Below are positions 1 to 10,740 of a DNA stretch of 64,000 bases, in pieces. Source of the stretch: Poecilobothrus nobilitatus (taxonomy: Eukaryota; Arthropoda; Insecta; Diptera; Dolichopodidae); assembly GCA_947095535.1 (NCBI GenBank), contig OX352774.1:207316965-207380964 (forward strand). Direction: 5' to 3'. A program made the translations under genes and the position numbers. Positions within the stretch are counted from its first letter, which is position 1, and each line of letters starts with the position of its first letter. The notes under the pieces are model-generated. The model was not told the origin of the DNA and did not search any database. It worked only from the letters and a program-made list of their open reading frames with translations.

Positions 1-299
1 TGTAGTATTGTAGTATTGTTATTTAATGTTTTTATAGAGTATTAATAATTTGAAAATGTTTTGATTTATTTGAGATGTAACTCCAAAAAAAAAATTGACG
101 GAAATAAATATATCTACCATAACTTCCATCAACCGAAATTCGCCTAGCCGACAATTTAACAACTCTGTAGGACGGGTATCTTCACATATAATTTTAACTA
201 AAATTTGTGCTAATGAGGAAAAATAAAAAACAAATGGTTTTTATATTATGCTTAGGTTTTTCTTTACCTCTTAATATCCTCCTATACCGTCAGCTTTTT
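1..299. other. unannotated AT-rich sequence
   Basis: The first 20 bases hold a short direct duplication of TGTAGTATT. No coding or repeat signal was recognised in the rest. Confidence 0.5.
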
Positions 300-675
300 C
301 TAAAAGTGTATGTAATGTTAACATCTTCAATAATTACCACATTCAGGAAGGTGTTATTATACTACTGCATGTTGTAACTGTTAGCAAATTAGTAATAATA
401 ATATAATAGTGGGATTCATTGTTGTCTTACAGTCCCACTCCCAATTCAATATTTCCGCATCCTATTGTCCTGTAGTTTTCTATCCCTATTCCCTAGCCAA
501 TATACTGCGTTAAAAGATAGGGGTTTCAACCCATTATATTGGCTAGGGATTATAAAGAGGTTTCAACCCATTATGAAAGGGGAGCTGGATTTAGTTAATA
601 AGAGTAATTAAGAAGGGTGAATAAGAATCTGACACTGCCAAGGTGGAATTGTTGGTGCCTTTGAAAGTTTCCCAC
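300..675 (-). repeat. family F interspersed repeat, copy 1 (inverted)
   Basis: Read on the minus strand this matches the copies at 9150 and 33915. Shared blocks, in order, are GTGTCAGATTCTTA, the AGCCAATATA hairpin, GGGAGTGGGACTGTAA, CAATGAAT, TTGCTAACAG, TTACAACATG and GGTAATTATTGAAG. A perfect 14-bp inverted repeat, CCCTAGCCAATATA at 491-504 and its complement at 535-548, forms a hairpin with a 30-nt loop. The phrase GTTTCAACCCATTAT occurs twice between about 521 and 580. There is no coding potential. The element class is uncertain; the hairpin and tandem structure of the longer copy suggest a non-autonomous DNA element. The outer boundaries are approximate. Confidence 0.7.
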
Positions 676-1558
676 CTACCCTAGTGAACCAAATTATTAA
701 TTTAAATTATCTTGGTTTGTGAGGAAACTCAAAATCTAAATATACCTTTTCTTTTAACATCATTTTTTACATATCTTGACATTACTCCACCTTCTCCTTT
801 GATATCGCAAGATACCATTGAATTGACATTTAATATTTAATATATTATGTATTAAATAAATTGATTGAAAACAACTAAAACATACATTGTTCTTTATCAA
901 TCTACCTAAAATCATAATATTAGATATGCAAAATATCTCCACAATCAATTTGAATTAAAAAATTTTTTTTTCACAATTTTTTAGAAAAAATATTTAAAAA
1001 AAGAAATAAATTTTATTTTTTAAAAAATTGTCGCTATTTTACATCGGTATGATAAAAAATATTACCAAATATGTGTTGAATGTAAAATTTATAGTCATCT
1101 AATTCTTTATATATCTATAGATTTAAATTAAAAAAATATATACATATATGTACAAATATATGTATATAATATGTTTTAAGTGAAAAAAATATGATACATA
1201 ATTTGATTATTTTGCAAAATAACAATATTTGTTAAAATATTACCTTCATTATATTCTAGTTAGCACCAAATCCATATGAATAAATTACAAAAAAAAAAAA
1301 CAAAAATAACAAAAAGACAGACTAAATTTAATTTGAAATAAATTAAAATAAATTTATGAAAATATTATTTTTTAATTAGTTTTCCATTATTTCAAATAAT
1401 TTAGAGACTATTATGAATTCTCGAAAATCTGAAATTATTTGGTTATTATTAATATTGAGGTCATCACTTATACTATTTGAAGGAGAATAAGTTGAAAAGG
1501 ATAAAGATATTTTTTGTTATCATAATATAGCTTAGTTTTTTTAGAGACGATTTGATTG
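676..1558. other. unannotated AT-rich sequence
   Basis: Simple AT-rich DNA with alternating ATATATACATATATGTA-type sequence near 1137-1170. A 62-codon minus-strand frame at 760-948 looks like chance. Confidence 0.5.
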
Positions 1559-2031
1559 TTAAGGTGAGGGCCCAATGTACGCTTTTTTTGTTTCGCTTGC
1601 TTTACACGCTTTGACAGTTGAAATAAATTACATTGTATCTTATGTAGCAGCGCCCAATGACAAAGTAATCAAAGCGAAACAAAATATTTGGTAAATTTTC
1701 AATTGTGCAGGATCTTGTTTTAATTTTGCAAATGTACTCTCATATTGCTCATGTATTTTGCGATCCAAATATATGCCCCGAACCCAAAATTGTCGCTGAT
1801 TCTTTATTTTTTGAAAGACTTTGTAGTTTTCGTACAATAAAAATATGATGTACAAAATATCACAAATATCTTGCAAATCTTCCATTATAAACAACAAAAT
1901 AAGCAATAATAAAAAAATTAAAATGTCAAATGTCAAGAAATTTAAAAGCGTACATTGGGATTTAAAATTACTTTGATTACTTTGCTTTGTTTATTCGCTT
2001 TCCAAAGCAAAGCAAACCACCTTCACCTTTA
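1559..2031 (-). mobile_element. Harbinger-like non-autonomous DNA transposon with TTA target duplication
   Basis: The ends are AGGTGAGGG at 1562 and, in complement, AGGTGAAGG ending at 2028. Each is flanked by TTA (1559-1561 and 2029-2031), the 3-bp target duplication typical of PIF/Harbinger transposons. Inside, a second inverted pair, CCCAATGTACGCTTTT near 1571 and its complement ending near 1959, gives a nested terminal structure. A third pair lies around CAAAGTAATCAAAG. The minus strand carries a short transposase-like frame. The length of about 467 bp is far below an autonomous element, so this is an internally deleted derivative. Which inverted pair was the functional end is uncertain. 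Confidence 0.7.
1640..1936 (-). pseudogene. truncated Harbinger (ALP1/HARBI1-like) transposase N-terminus
   Basis: This 98-codon frame lies inside the inverted-repeat element. After a hydrophobic low-complexity stretch, residues about 47-75 read NQRQFWVRGIYLDRK, then HEQYESTF, then LKQDP. This resembles the conserved RR.(F/Y)WVR...R...G.Y..LF..L..D region found before the DDE domain of PIF/Harbinger transposases. The frame then runs into terminal-repeat sequence (FALITLSLGAAT) and stops, so the DDE catalytic domain is missing. In full, the family's transposase is usually 300-400 residues long. The true start may be the internal methionine near residue 18, because the preceding residues are poly-L/I. 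The match is from memory of the family pattern, not a search. Confidence 0.6.
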
Positions 2032-2704
2032 AGCTTTAATTTAAGCTTTTAATACAGAAACTAAAGCGTTACAAGAAAAATGTACCTGTATGTCAAATTA
2101 AGTGAGTGTCTGTAAATATATGTATAATTATGACAACTGGCTACCTTAACGATCAAGCCACTTGAATGGTAGGAGTTAGCTTTTTATAGATTCTGATTTA
2201 TTTGGTTAAAAACGGGAGTAGTACATTTCTAAAGTATAACTACAGCATTACCGTTCACAACATTATTTCTATATTCTATACGTTTCATTACTTTTGTGTA
2301 GTTCTATTTAATAAATTAATCAAAAAAAAATTTTATTGTTCGGTTTATTGAATTTTCAATGACCCAATATATTTTAATTATTAATAATGGACAATACAAA
2401 AATAGTTATTTTTACAAACACCAATTGCTTATTCAAAACTGTATTTAAGAAATTAAAATGAACAAAGTAGTACTGTCTAATAAAACTCACTTATTCATCC
2501 AAAATATCAGAGGATATTAATTCAACCTTTATGAACAAAAATTAAATTTGTCAGTGATGATCTAGAAAAATAAGGTGGTGGTTAAGTGTGCTGGTAAAAG
2601 TCGTTAGATACTGTCTAATCGATTGGACGAAAGTATAATTATTTTGATCCTTTCAAGATTCCAACATAGTAAAACAAGGACAGAGGGCGTTTTGAAACTT
2701 CACC
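2032..2704. other. unannotated; possible decayed tRNA-like head near 2572
   Basis: Around 2572-2600, GGTGGTTAAG resembles the A-box portion of the SINEs at 6615 and 46926, but no B box follows. Nothing else was recognised. Confidence 0.3.
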
Positions 2705-3268
2705 GAATTAAAATCACGTGTTTCAAAATTTAGTGCTTTTATAAATTTCTTTTTTTGAAATCTCGCGTGTCAAAATTTCGTGTCTCAAAATCTCGCGTTT
2801 TCGCGATATTTTTAAAAAAATTTCGCGAAAATGTAGAAATAGGTAAAATACATGAATTATTCCGAGCCGGTCTTTTTGTAGAAAAATTAATTTCGTGTAA
2901 AAAAAGTCTAATAACCAAAAAAGTTTAAAAGTAAAATATCGAAAAAAAATGTCGAATTTCTATGTTAAAAAAAGAGCTAGTTATAAAATCAACTTTTATC
3001 AATCATGACATACAATATTGTACTTGCTTTTTCCATATAATGTATATGTCAGATTCTGAATTAGGAGGGATGTTTTAGAGTTGTATTGTATATACAAAAT
3101 TAATTTGAATTTGAACATTTTTTTTGTGAAATTTTTTTGTATAAATATTATTTTTTGGATTTTCATACCCTCTCAACCTATTTAAATTAATGATGATTTT
3201 GTTTTAAAATGCGAGATATTGAAACACGAGATTTTGAGACAAGAAATTTTGAAACGCGAATTTCGTAG
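2705..3268. repeat. foldback-type inverted repeat built of about 16-bp units
   Basis: The left arm (about 2708-2812) holds degenerate tandem units such as CACGTGTTTCAAAATT, TCGCGTGTCAAAATTTCG and GTCTCAAAATCTCGCG. The right arm (about 3208-3266) holds the complements: GCGAGATATTGAAACACG, AGATTTTGAGACAAG and AATTTTGAAACGCG. The arms are separated by roughly 400 bp of AT-rich sequence. Inverted arrays of short direct repeats are the architecture of foldback elements. No coding sequence or target duplication was identified. Confidence 0.6.
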
Positions 3269-4439
3269 CCAATCCACAAGAGTATATAAAAATTTCGAGC
3301 AAAAAAAAAAAATGTGTGTTCGAGCAAAAAAAAAACAGCCCCGTGTTCAAATATTCGAGTTCTGATATGGGCTGTATGAAAAATATCTCTTTTAAGATTA
3401 TTATTATAAAGTCTCACTACGCTTTGAATAGGTTTTGCAAAGTAAAAAAAGCAGATTATTAAATACATAATAATGTGAAAAATATAATTTTATTAATGAG
3501 ATCATAATTAATTTATTCATTATTTTTTTTCCAAATTTTGTTTTTCATTCAGCTAAATGTGAATGAAAACATTTTAAGCAGAGCAGCAGAGAACATTTTA
3601 AGTTTTTTTTTGTTGTTAATCTAATATGAATTCATTCATAGTTGTAATATAAAAGTTATCTTTTATAGTTTATGAAAAAATCATTTTGATTATTGATAAC
3701 CCAGGTAATGGGAATCCTTAACCCGTTTTTTTATTTTATTGAACATTTACCAATTTAATTTAAAAAAAAGTACAATTCTATTAACCTAATTTTATTTTTA
3801 TTGCAATTTTATCCGCTTGTCTAAATGAAACTATAACAAATATTACTTCATTTTGATTTATAAGTTATTTCCGTCCAATACGTTTATAATTACTTATATG
3901 ATAAATTGAGTTTTTTACACTAAATAAATGCATATAACAAACCATTAAATCACAGATATTATAATTATACAGTTCATTTCTAAAAAGTTCAATGAAGTCT
4001 AATTTCTTTTTCATCAATTAAAATATGAAAATAATAAGACACTTAGAACAATAAAGATACAAAAATAAAGATACTCTAAAATTATTCTAATACTTTTTTA
4101 ATATAAAAAAATGGAAAATCATGACAAAGAAGATTTAAATAAGAAGAGGACATTTTCTTTAGAAATAAATATGAAAAAGATCTAAAGATAAATTAACAAT
4201 AGAATAAATAAAAATTTATTAAATTTACGAGACCATATTTTAATTAGTGATAAATCAGTTTTTACTACAATAGTTTCTACTTTTTTGACGTTTTACAATT
4301 TTAAGTTAAGAATTTATAAAATATTATGTAGATACTTTATACATATACAAGTATTATATAAAATAATCTAAATCTTAATAACCATTGTAAAAAATTGTAA
4401 ATTCTTTTTGTAAATAATAGTTTATTATATCAGTAAGTA
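3269..4439. other. unannotated AT-rich sequence with a poly-A-bearing duplication
   Basis: TTCGAGC followed by a poly-A run occurs at 3293 and again at 3319. The downstream copy is followed by ACAGCCCCGTGTTC. The remainder is simple AT-rich DNA. Confidence 0.4.
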
Positions 4440-4690
4440 CGAACGTAGTTTTCTAGTTATAATAAATTTGCTAATACTTTTGTGATTGTGAGGATTGAAT
4501 TCTAAGTCGATTAAATTATGTACCTTTACGTTTATTCGTCCGTCCGTTTACGATTGTGAAATGTATACCATTACATTTTCATAAAATTGTTAATTTCACT
4601 ATTGAATTGTGGAAGTTCAATCGGCGGGTTTGAGGATCAACCATATATAACTTCTTTTTTAGATGTGCAAAATTTGGTTATTCTAATGCA
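4440..4690 (+). mobile_element. fragment of DINE-like family C, copy 1
   Basis: GATTGAATTCTAAGTCGATT (about 4493), GTCCGTCCGTTTACG (about 4540) and AGTTCAATCGGCG followed by an AACTTCTTTTTT-like tail (about 4612) match, in order, segments of the family C element at 24370-25255. Only one of the three interior tandem units is present. The 76-codon frame at 4587-4817 starts inside this repeat and is probably not a gene. Confidence 0.5.
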
Positions 4691-6614
4691 ACAAGTTCAA
4701 AGATTTTATGATAATAACTTTTGTGAAATTGGTTTGGATTTGGATAACGGGTTCCATCATCTATGTAATTGTTGTATACATTTTTCACATTTTATTCTGT
4801 ATCTTAAGTTAAATTAATTGGATTGTGTCCTAGCTGTTTCCATCAACTTTCAGTGTATTTTTTTATAGTAGGTAAAATGTTGCTGACAATTATTTTTTGA
4901 TCATTTTATCATAACTTATTTTGTTTTAGCTTTTTTTAATTTTCTGTTATATCCTAGAAATTCATAAATTCGAAGGTATATGCATATATTTCTGTTATTT
5001 AGATTTGAATCATTACTTAACATAAACTATATTCACTCCGAAGTTAAAGAAGCAAGAGCTAAACTGCTGTTAAAGGTACATAAACTTTGTATAGCTACAA
5101 TTATGACATTTATGGCAATACTTAAGTTTATTATACCGGTAATATATAACTTAAGTTAAATTAAACTTTAATTAAAAACCATTAGCTGTTTTAAATAACT
5201 TAAGTTAAATGTATCTCGTATTTTAACTGTTTCCACAAAGACTAAGTGATTTAACTCTTTTGAGTTACCTTAAGTTTAATTAAGTTACTTTAATTTCGGT
5301 TTAAAAGCAATTATAATATAGTACATACTTAATCCATCTTTGCTGCATTCTGTAAATGTAATGTACATCATATATTTGCAGTCACATATTTGTAGTCAAC
5401 CGTAAAGTTAAAGTGAATTTACTTTAAGTTAACTTTAAGTTAAACTAAATATCACGGTTTTTTAATTTAATGTGCAGTAATAAAATTATAGTTATATAAT
5501 TATAGTTATACCGTTATTTTAGGTTCATAAAATTCATATTTTCAAAGACCATTTTATTAAATAAATCATCAATTCATTATTTAAAAAAAAAAGAAATATG
5601 TTTAACGTATTATTTATTATGCAATGTTCTTGGAGGAAATCTCCCCATTTAATGTAAATTGATCTTTTTTTTGTTTTTTTTGCTTTAGAAAACTTGTTAT
5701 AAAAATTGATGCAAATCAAGGATCATAAAATTTTTAAATTGAATTTTATGGTAAACATTTTGTGTTTTCTTTTTTTGCTCATTTACATTTATAAACTATG
5801 ATATTAATAAAAAGTTTATTATACACAGCTCTGTTAACATAGAGGAAATCTGTTGCATTCATATTTAACGGGATTACTGTTAATCTATATTGTGGAATAG
5901 GGACCAAGTTAAGAGAAATATAAATGTAAAAATGGTATGTCACTATACTTGTCGCATTAGATCTTGCATAAAAGATTTTAAAAAATTATGAGTTGTTGTT
6001 TGTTTCATTGTGTTTAACTGCAGTCAAAAGAATAAAGAATATTATTTTAAAAACCAAAGATGGTTACAGATTGATATGAAAATAATTTTTTTTTTTTTTT
6101 GCATAATTTCATTGTAAGTGATGATTGTTTTTCCGGAAAATTAAATTTATTTATAAAATATGATTTTGTATTTTACATGTTTTAATGTTTATGTTTTTCA
6201 TTATTTACATTTAACAAGACTATTAATAATTGAATAACATATAATAATATAAAAGAAACTTCATTTTTTCATAATGAATCATTTTTTGATAATATGGTGT
6301 AAGAGATAATATTTTATTTCAATTAAATGCCATTCAAAATGTTTTATAAAGTAGTTTTAATATTGGAAAGTTGTAGGTAAAAAGAAAATGGATAAATAAA
6401 AAATATAAAACAATTTTTTTATACATTTTAAAAAAGTATAAAATAAAAAAATTGCTACTTAATATAACTATATTCATCCGTCTGATAATTTGCTTGCCTG
6501 AATTCGTCCGTTTGTTACCATTTGTGATATAATAATTTAAAGAGTTCATTAAAAAATTGATTTTGTAAAAGAACTTTAATATATCATACACATTTTAAAG
6601 CCTTTAAGAAACTA
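4691..6614. other. unannotated; TTAAGTTAA-rich palindromic stretch at 5095-5450
   Basis: The stretch 5140-5450 repeats AACTTAAGTTAAAT, AAGTTTAATTAAGTTACTTTAA and CTTTAAGTTAACTTTAAGTT-like words many times on both strands, giving overlapping palindromes. CTGTTTCCA occurs at about 4835 and 5229. Flanking DNA is simple AT-rich sequence; no genes were recognised. Confidence 0.45.
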
Positions 6615-7022
6615 ATCTAGCCGTAATTATGTTGTGGTTAAGACAGCCGGATTTTATTCGAAAAGTCTCAGTTTTAAAATCTGGTTGAAAATCGAGTTTA
6701 AAATTTGATTTAAAATAATATACATTTTTCTTATAATATATAATTAGTATATAATATTTAAATAATAAATAAATACATAATACAGAATATATATCATCTA
6801 ATTAATATCATATTGTAATATAGTAAAATAAAATAAAATAATTCTTGTATAATATAATAGATGGCGCAGACGCGTTTCATAAACTTATACAATAGCCGCA
6901 GTCGATTACTCGGCTTAGTGAAACTAATGATTCCAGGAAATGAAGCTTAGTCAAATATGAATAATAATTGAATTATTGGATGCTCTATGCTCCTACTCAA
7001 ATGGAAAAAAAAAAAAAAAATT
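6615..7022 (+). mobile_element. tRNA-derived SINE, family III, copy 1
   Basis: This matches the copy at 46926 across about 370 bp. It begins with a tRNA-like head (GTTGTGGTTAAGACAGCCGG, then a decayed B-box area). The family-specific body follows: TATAATATATAATTAGTAT, TAATATCATATTGTAATATA, AATTCTTGTATAATATAATA, GGCTTAGTGAAA, TAATGATTCCAG and GAAGCTTAGT. It ends in a poly-A run at about 7004-7020. The head is more diverged than in the 46.9 kb copy and no target duplication is visible. The 68-codon frame at 6976-7182 starts in its tail and is not a gene. Confidence 0.75.
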
Positions 7023-8130
7023 GGTTCAATATGAAAATTTTACCTACTCATTAAAGTCTATGCAACGACAAATAGCAGTGCACTTATCGGCCAAACGACC
7101 TGTATTTAATGGGGAAAGAATTTTTTTTTATATACTTTTTAGTATATATTTAATAAAGCATAAATTTTTTAAACATTTTTAATTGGAATTTTTGCATATA
7201 TATTATATATATTTAATATATATTAAATTGCTTAAATTAAAACCGTTAAAAAAAAAAACAATTTAAAACTTATAAATTATATATAACTAGGTATGAAATT
7301 AATAACATATAATTTTTTATTAACTCCCACTATTCAGCATATTATTATGCTAAAAAAAGATTAACAATTCAGTTCAAGTGTTGTAATTCACCTTTATAAT
7401 TAATTTTTACTACTGTTGTAACTACCATATACCCATTATAATCTTTAATAATAAATCAGATGCACACACAGTGCTTATACAACAATAATTGGAGTTAGTT
7501 AAATCACGAATAATTTTTATATTTAAATGTTACGATCACAAAAAATAATATAAATTCACGATTTTTATAATTCTTTTGGAATATAAAATTTTTTTTTTAT
7601 CTATTTTTTTCTTTTTAATGTTTTTGGTGCCTTCATGTTATAAAAAGTTCAATTCAAAGCATAAAAAATAAGACATTAAATTATGAAAAAGATTTTTTTT
7701 TCTTCTTTTTAATATTTAAACGCCCATTTCTAAAAAAAAAAATAAAATACTTGACAGGTAAATCGTAAGAAATTAATGATTGAATAACATGGTATAATTC
7801 ATCAATTTAAATCTTATATTTAAAAAAAAAAAAAAACGAAAATTTAAATGTAAAAAAATAAACCTAATGATGATTCATTTATCCATCATCGAAACAAAAA
7901 AATTGACGTTAAAAAAAAATATTCGTAAATTTTTAATTTTAAGGTACCTGTTCGTAAAGGTATACCTATCGAAGTTATGTGTGCATCTATAGCAAAGTGA
8001 ATCTGAATTTGACAGATTGTTGTTAGATCGGTATATACAGCAGAATGAACCAAATGTTGTTAGATCGGTTCCAACAAAGTAAACAAAAAAAAAATAGTAT
8101 TTTAGTAATTAAATGTAAAAAGAACAAATG
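7023..8130. other. unannotated; short duplication at 8018-8069
   Basis: TGTTGTTAGATCGGT occurs at 8018-8032 and again at 8055-8069, a 37-bp spaced direct duplication. The rest is poly-A/T-rich DNA. Confidence 0.45.
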
Positions 8131-8324
8131 GGCCTTGGTGGCCTAGTGGGTAAGAGCGTATAAAATATGTTGTAAACACCGAGGTAGTGTGGATTCGAGT
8201 CCCACACACGTCGTAAGAGTTATTCCCCCTTACGATATTTACAGCCAAGCCTGAACAGGAAAGGCTGTGTAATTTCCTGTCCACATTTATGTGGCAGAGA
8301 AATACAATAAAAAAAAAAAAAAAC
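8131..8324 (+). mobile_element. tRNA-derived SINE, family I, copy 1
   Basis: The head contains a pol III A box (TGGCCTAGTGG, about 8139) and a B box (GGATTCGAGTCCC, about 8191) at tRNA spacing. These are followed by a hairpin, TCGTAAG...CTTACGA (about 8211-8236), also present in the copy at 13241. The 3' part CAGGAAA...CCTGTCCACATTTATGT matches the tail of the SINE at 24523. It ends in poly-A at about 8308-8323. The flanks share only a weak AACAA, so the target duplication is not secure. The minus-strand open frame at 8102-8326 is its antisense shadow. Confidence 0.8.
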
Positions 8325-9149
8325 AAGTTTAAAATAATAATTATATTATAGTGATTTTCATTAGAGCATATATCAATGCAATGCTTTATAAATGGCGTTC
8401 AAAACTATAACGGAAAATATATAATTTCGGACTGTAAATCAAATTTTCAAAGTTAAAATACAAGAATATTTTTTGTTATTTAAACATAGGTACAACTTAC
8501 TTCATTATTTAATAGATTTTTTTCATTGAGCCATCATGCAATGTGTTACTTTAATATCATTTAAATGATATAATGCTTTAACTTTAATAAATAATAAATA
8601 ATCTGAGTGTCAGCTTAACGCTTTTACTACTGGGCCTCCGAAGCTTAGTTGGTTCTCTGTTTTACCGATATCATATCTGGTAGAAATGAGAAGTTATTCT
8701 GACGATATAAAAAGTTTGATGACTCCACTAAAAGTTTTTCAAAGTGAAAAATAATAATAGGATTCGCTGCCCTCCTCTGCATAATTCAAATTCCTAAATG
8801 GCAAAATTTAGCATATGGCAATTCGTTTAGTGACTCGAATATCATGGAACCGTATCTTCTATCTCACGTGCTTCCTAAAATTTAATATAATTGCATTTTT
8901 AATTTGCATAAACTTCGACTATCAACACGTGTACAGAGGAATCATGTTGGTACTACTCCTCTTCTGCATCTTTCGAAGATTGCTTCCTACCCCAGTAAAA
9001 AAAATCCAAAAAAAAAAAATCATTTGAATATTATATTGAGTTATTAAAGTTATTTTATAGTTTAACATTATTCTTAAGTAAAAATTAAGTTTTAGACTTC
9101 TAACTTAATCTCTTACTTGCTGATTTGTAAAAAATTGGAATAATATTGC
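8325..9149. other. unannotated, locally less AT-rich (8600-8960)
   Basis: The stretch 8600-8960 is visibly richer in G+C than its surroundings (for example GGGCCTCCGAAGCTTAG and GGATTCGCTGCCCTCCTC). It includes a 70-codon plus-strand frame at 8815-9027 that ends in poly-A-encoded lysines. No family was recognised; it may be an old repeat or exon relic. Confidence 0.35.
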
Positions 9150-9395
9150 TTTTTTTTTTCCTAAGGGAAGTGGGAATCTTCCAAAGACACAAAGAATTAC
9201 CCCTTGGTAGTGTCAGATTCTTACTGACTAAACCCACCTCCCCCTTTAGCCAATATAGTGGGATGATGCCCTTACCTGCGAAAGCAGTATATTGGCTAGG
9301 GAGTAGGGATAGGAAAGGATAGGAAAATGAATACGGAAACATTGAATTGGGAGTGGGACTGTAAGGAAACAATGAATATTATTATTATTTTGCTA

Positions 9396-9890
9396 ACAGT
9401 GATTAAAGCCGTCACAACAGTTACAACATGTAGTAGTAGTATATATATTACTACATGAGGTAATTATTGAAGGCAACCCCCACTGTCACTGTAGCGGCTG
9501 TTATTATTGGTATTAATATTCTTATTAATATTATTATTATTTTACTACAGAGTCAGCGCCATCAGTGGATTACAACGTGCAGCAGTATATAACACTTTAC
9601 TTGCTTGATATAACCAAAGATAGCCCCACTGTAGTAGCTATTATTATTATTATATAATTATTGTTATATTATTATTGTACTATTTATTACACTATTTAAT
9701 TATTGTACTATTATTATTATTAATTATTATTATTATTATTACTATTATTGTTACTATTATTATAATTATTATTATTTTACCACAGAGTCAGCGCCTTCAG
9801 TGGATTACAACGTGCAGCAGTATATAACACCTTACTTGCATGATATAACCAAAGATGGCTCTACTGTAGCAGCTATTATTATTATTATTA
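9396..9890 (+). repeat. tandem units within family F
   Basis: AGAGTCAGCGCC, then CAGTGGATTACAACGTGCAG, then CAGTATATAACAC, TACTTGC and GATATAACCAAAGAT occur at about 9550-9640 and again at about 9785-9875. Each is followed by a CACTGTAG/CTACTGTAG-CAGCTATTATT junction into ATT repeats. A more diverged third unit (ACAACAGTTACAACATGTAG...CACTGTAGCGGCTGTTATT) lies at 9410-9515. The period of the two closest units is about 235 bp. Confidence 0.8.
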
Positions 9891-9921
9891 TTATTATTAT
9901 AATTATTGTTATTATTATTAC

Positions 9922-9955
<34 letters not shown>

Positions 9956-9975
9956 ATTATTATTATTATTACTAA
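9640..9975 (+). repeat. ATT trinucleotide microsatellite blocks
   Basis: Long runs of imperfect ATT repeats occur at about 9640-9660, 9710-9778 and 9876-9975, interrupted by the second tandem unit. They create the poly-isoleucine and poly-leucine open frames at 9800-10124, which are not genes. Confidence 0.9.
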
Positions 9976-10021
9976 TATTAATTATACGATATACATTATT
10001 ACGACATAAAAGTACTACATA

Positions 10022-10061
10022 TTTTTTTATTTATGACCTGACCGGGGTCATAAATAAAAAA
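10022..10061. repeat. perfect 16-bp stem-loop
   Basis: TTTTTTATTTATGACC pairs perfectly with GGTCATAAATAAAAAA across a 7-nt loop, TGACCGG. It lies at the downstream end of the family F copy and could be that element's 3' hairpin. The flanking T and A runs give it some resemblance to a bidirectional terminator, but a eukaryotic repeat origin is more likely here. Confidence 0.85.
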
Positions 10062-10075
10062 CTTGACTTGACTTT

Positions 10076-10740
10076 AAGTTACATCAAATTCTCCATTTTT
10101 TTGTTGTACATAAGAAGTGAATGATAATTGCAAGTTGATGTTCTTAGATCGTAGACTTTTCAATTTACTTTTTCAAAATATTTGTTAAGAAACTATATTA
10201 TTTACTTTAAATTTTTTTTCAGAATTCAGACCCTTTAAAATTTAAGTTAAATTACTATAAGAACAACTTATATTAAAGTAGTTTAATCTTCTATGTAATC
10301 TTCTGCAAAATAAAATTGACTTTTAAGGAAAAGAATTTGAAATGTCAACTTTTTTTCAATGTTCAAGAAAAACAGTAGTTATCATATAATTTCATAGGTA
10401 TTAAATGTATAATAAATTTTTAAATCAAACAGAACGTAAATCTTTCAAATCGAAAAAATCCATTTGTAGAAAATTGCTCAAAAGTAAATTATTTCTACAT
10501 CTTTCCTACTTTGAAAAACCTTTTCAAATTTACGAGATTTTAGCAATTTGTCATTCTTAAAAAAAAAATAAATAGGAAGCAGAAAAACAAATTTCCGAAT
10601 ACTAAAAAAAGCTGTACGTACGTCTTTTTCAATTTTCATCGAAATTCATTTTTTAATATATTTATACATACTATCATTTATCGTTCATTCATTTATTTAC
10701 TCATAGATTGGTGCTTCATTTGTTATTTTGTTCTTGTTTT
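10076..10740. other. unannotated AT-rich sequence
   Basis: No coding similarity or repeat partner was seen within the window. Confidence 0.5.

Larger units (their letters stand above)
9150..10075 (+). repeat. family F interspersed repeat, copy 2 (longest)
   Basis: This starts with a block shared with the 300-675 and 33915-34250 copies (GTGTCAGATTCTTAC at about 9207). A hairpin follows, made of AGCCAATATA and GTATATTGGCTAGG. It continues through CAATGAAT, TTGCTAACAG and TTACAACATG into tandem units and ATT microsatellite. The last recognisable structure is a perfect stem-loop at 10022-10061, followed by CTTGACTTGACTT. Tandem units, a microsatellite and a terminal hairpin together suggest a Helitron-like non-autonomous element, but this is inference. 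Confidence 0.65.

Noticed and set aside
4540..4556. GTCCGTCCG motif as an independent family A or B element
   Set aside because: The flanks match family C better, and no A or B terminal sequence is present.
10022..10061. Rho-independent-type terminator appearance of the perfect stem-loop
   Set aside because: The window is eukaryotic repeat DNA with no upstream gene, and the structure sits at the end of a repeat element.
9800..10124. Two overlapping open frames encoding poly-isoleucine and poly-leucine
   Set aside because: They are translations of the ATT microsatellite inside family F.
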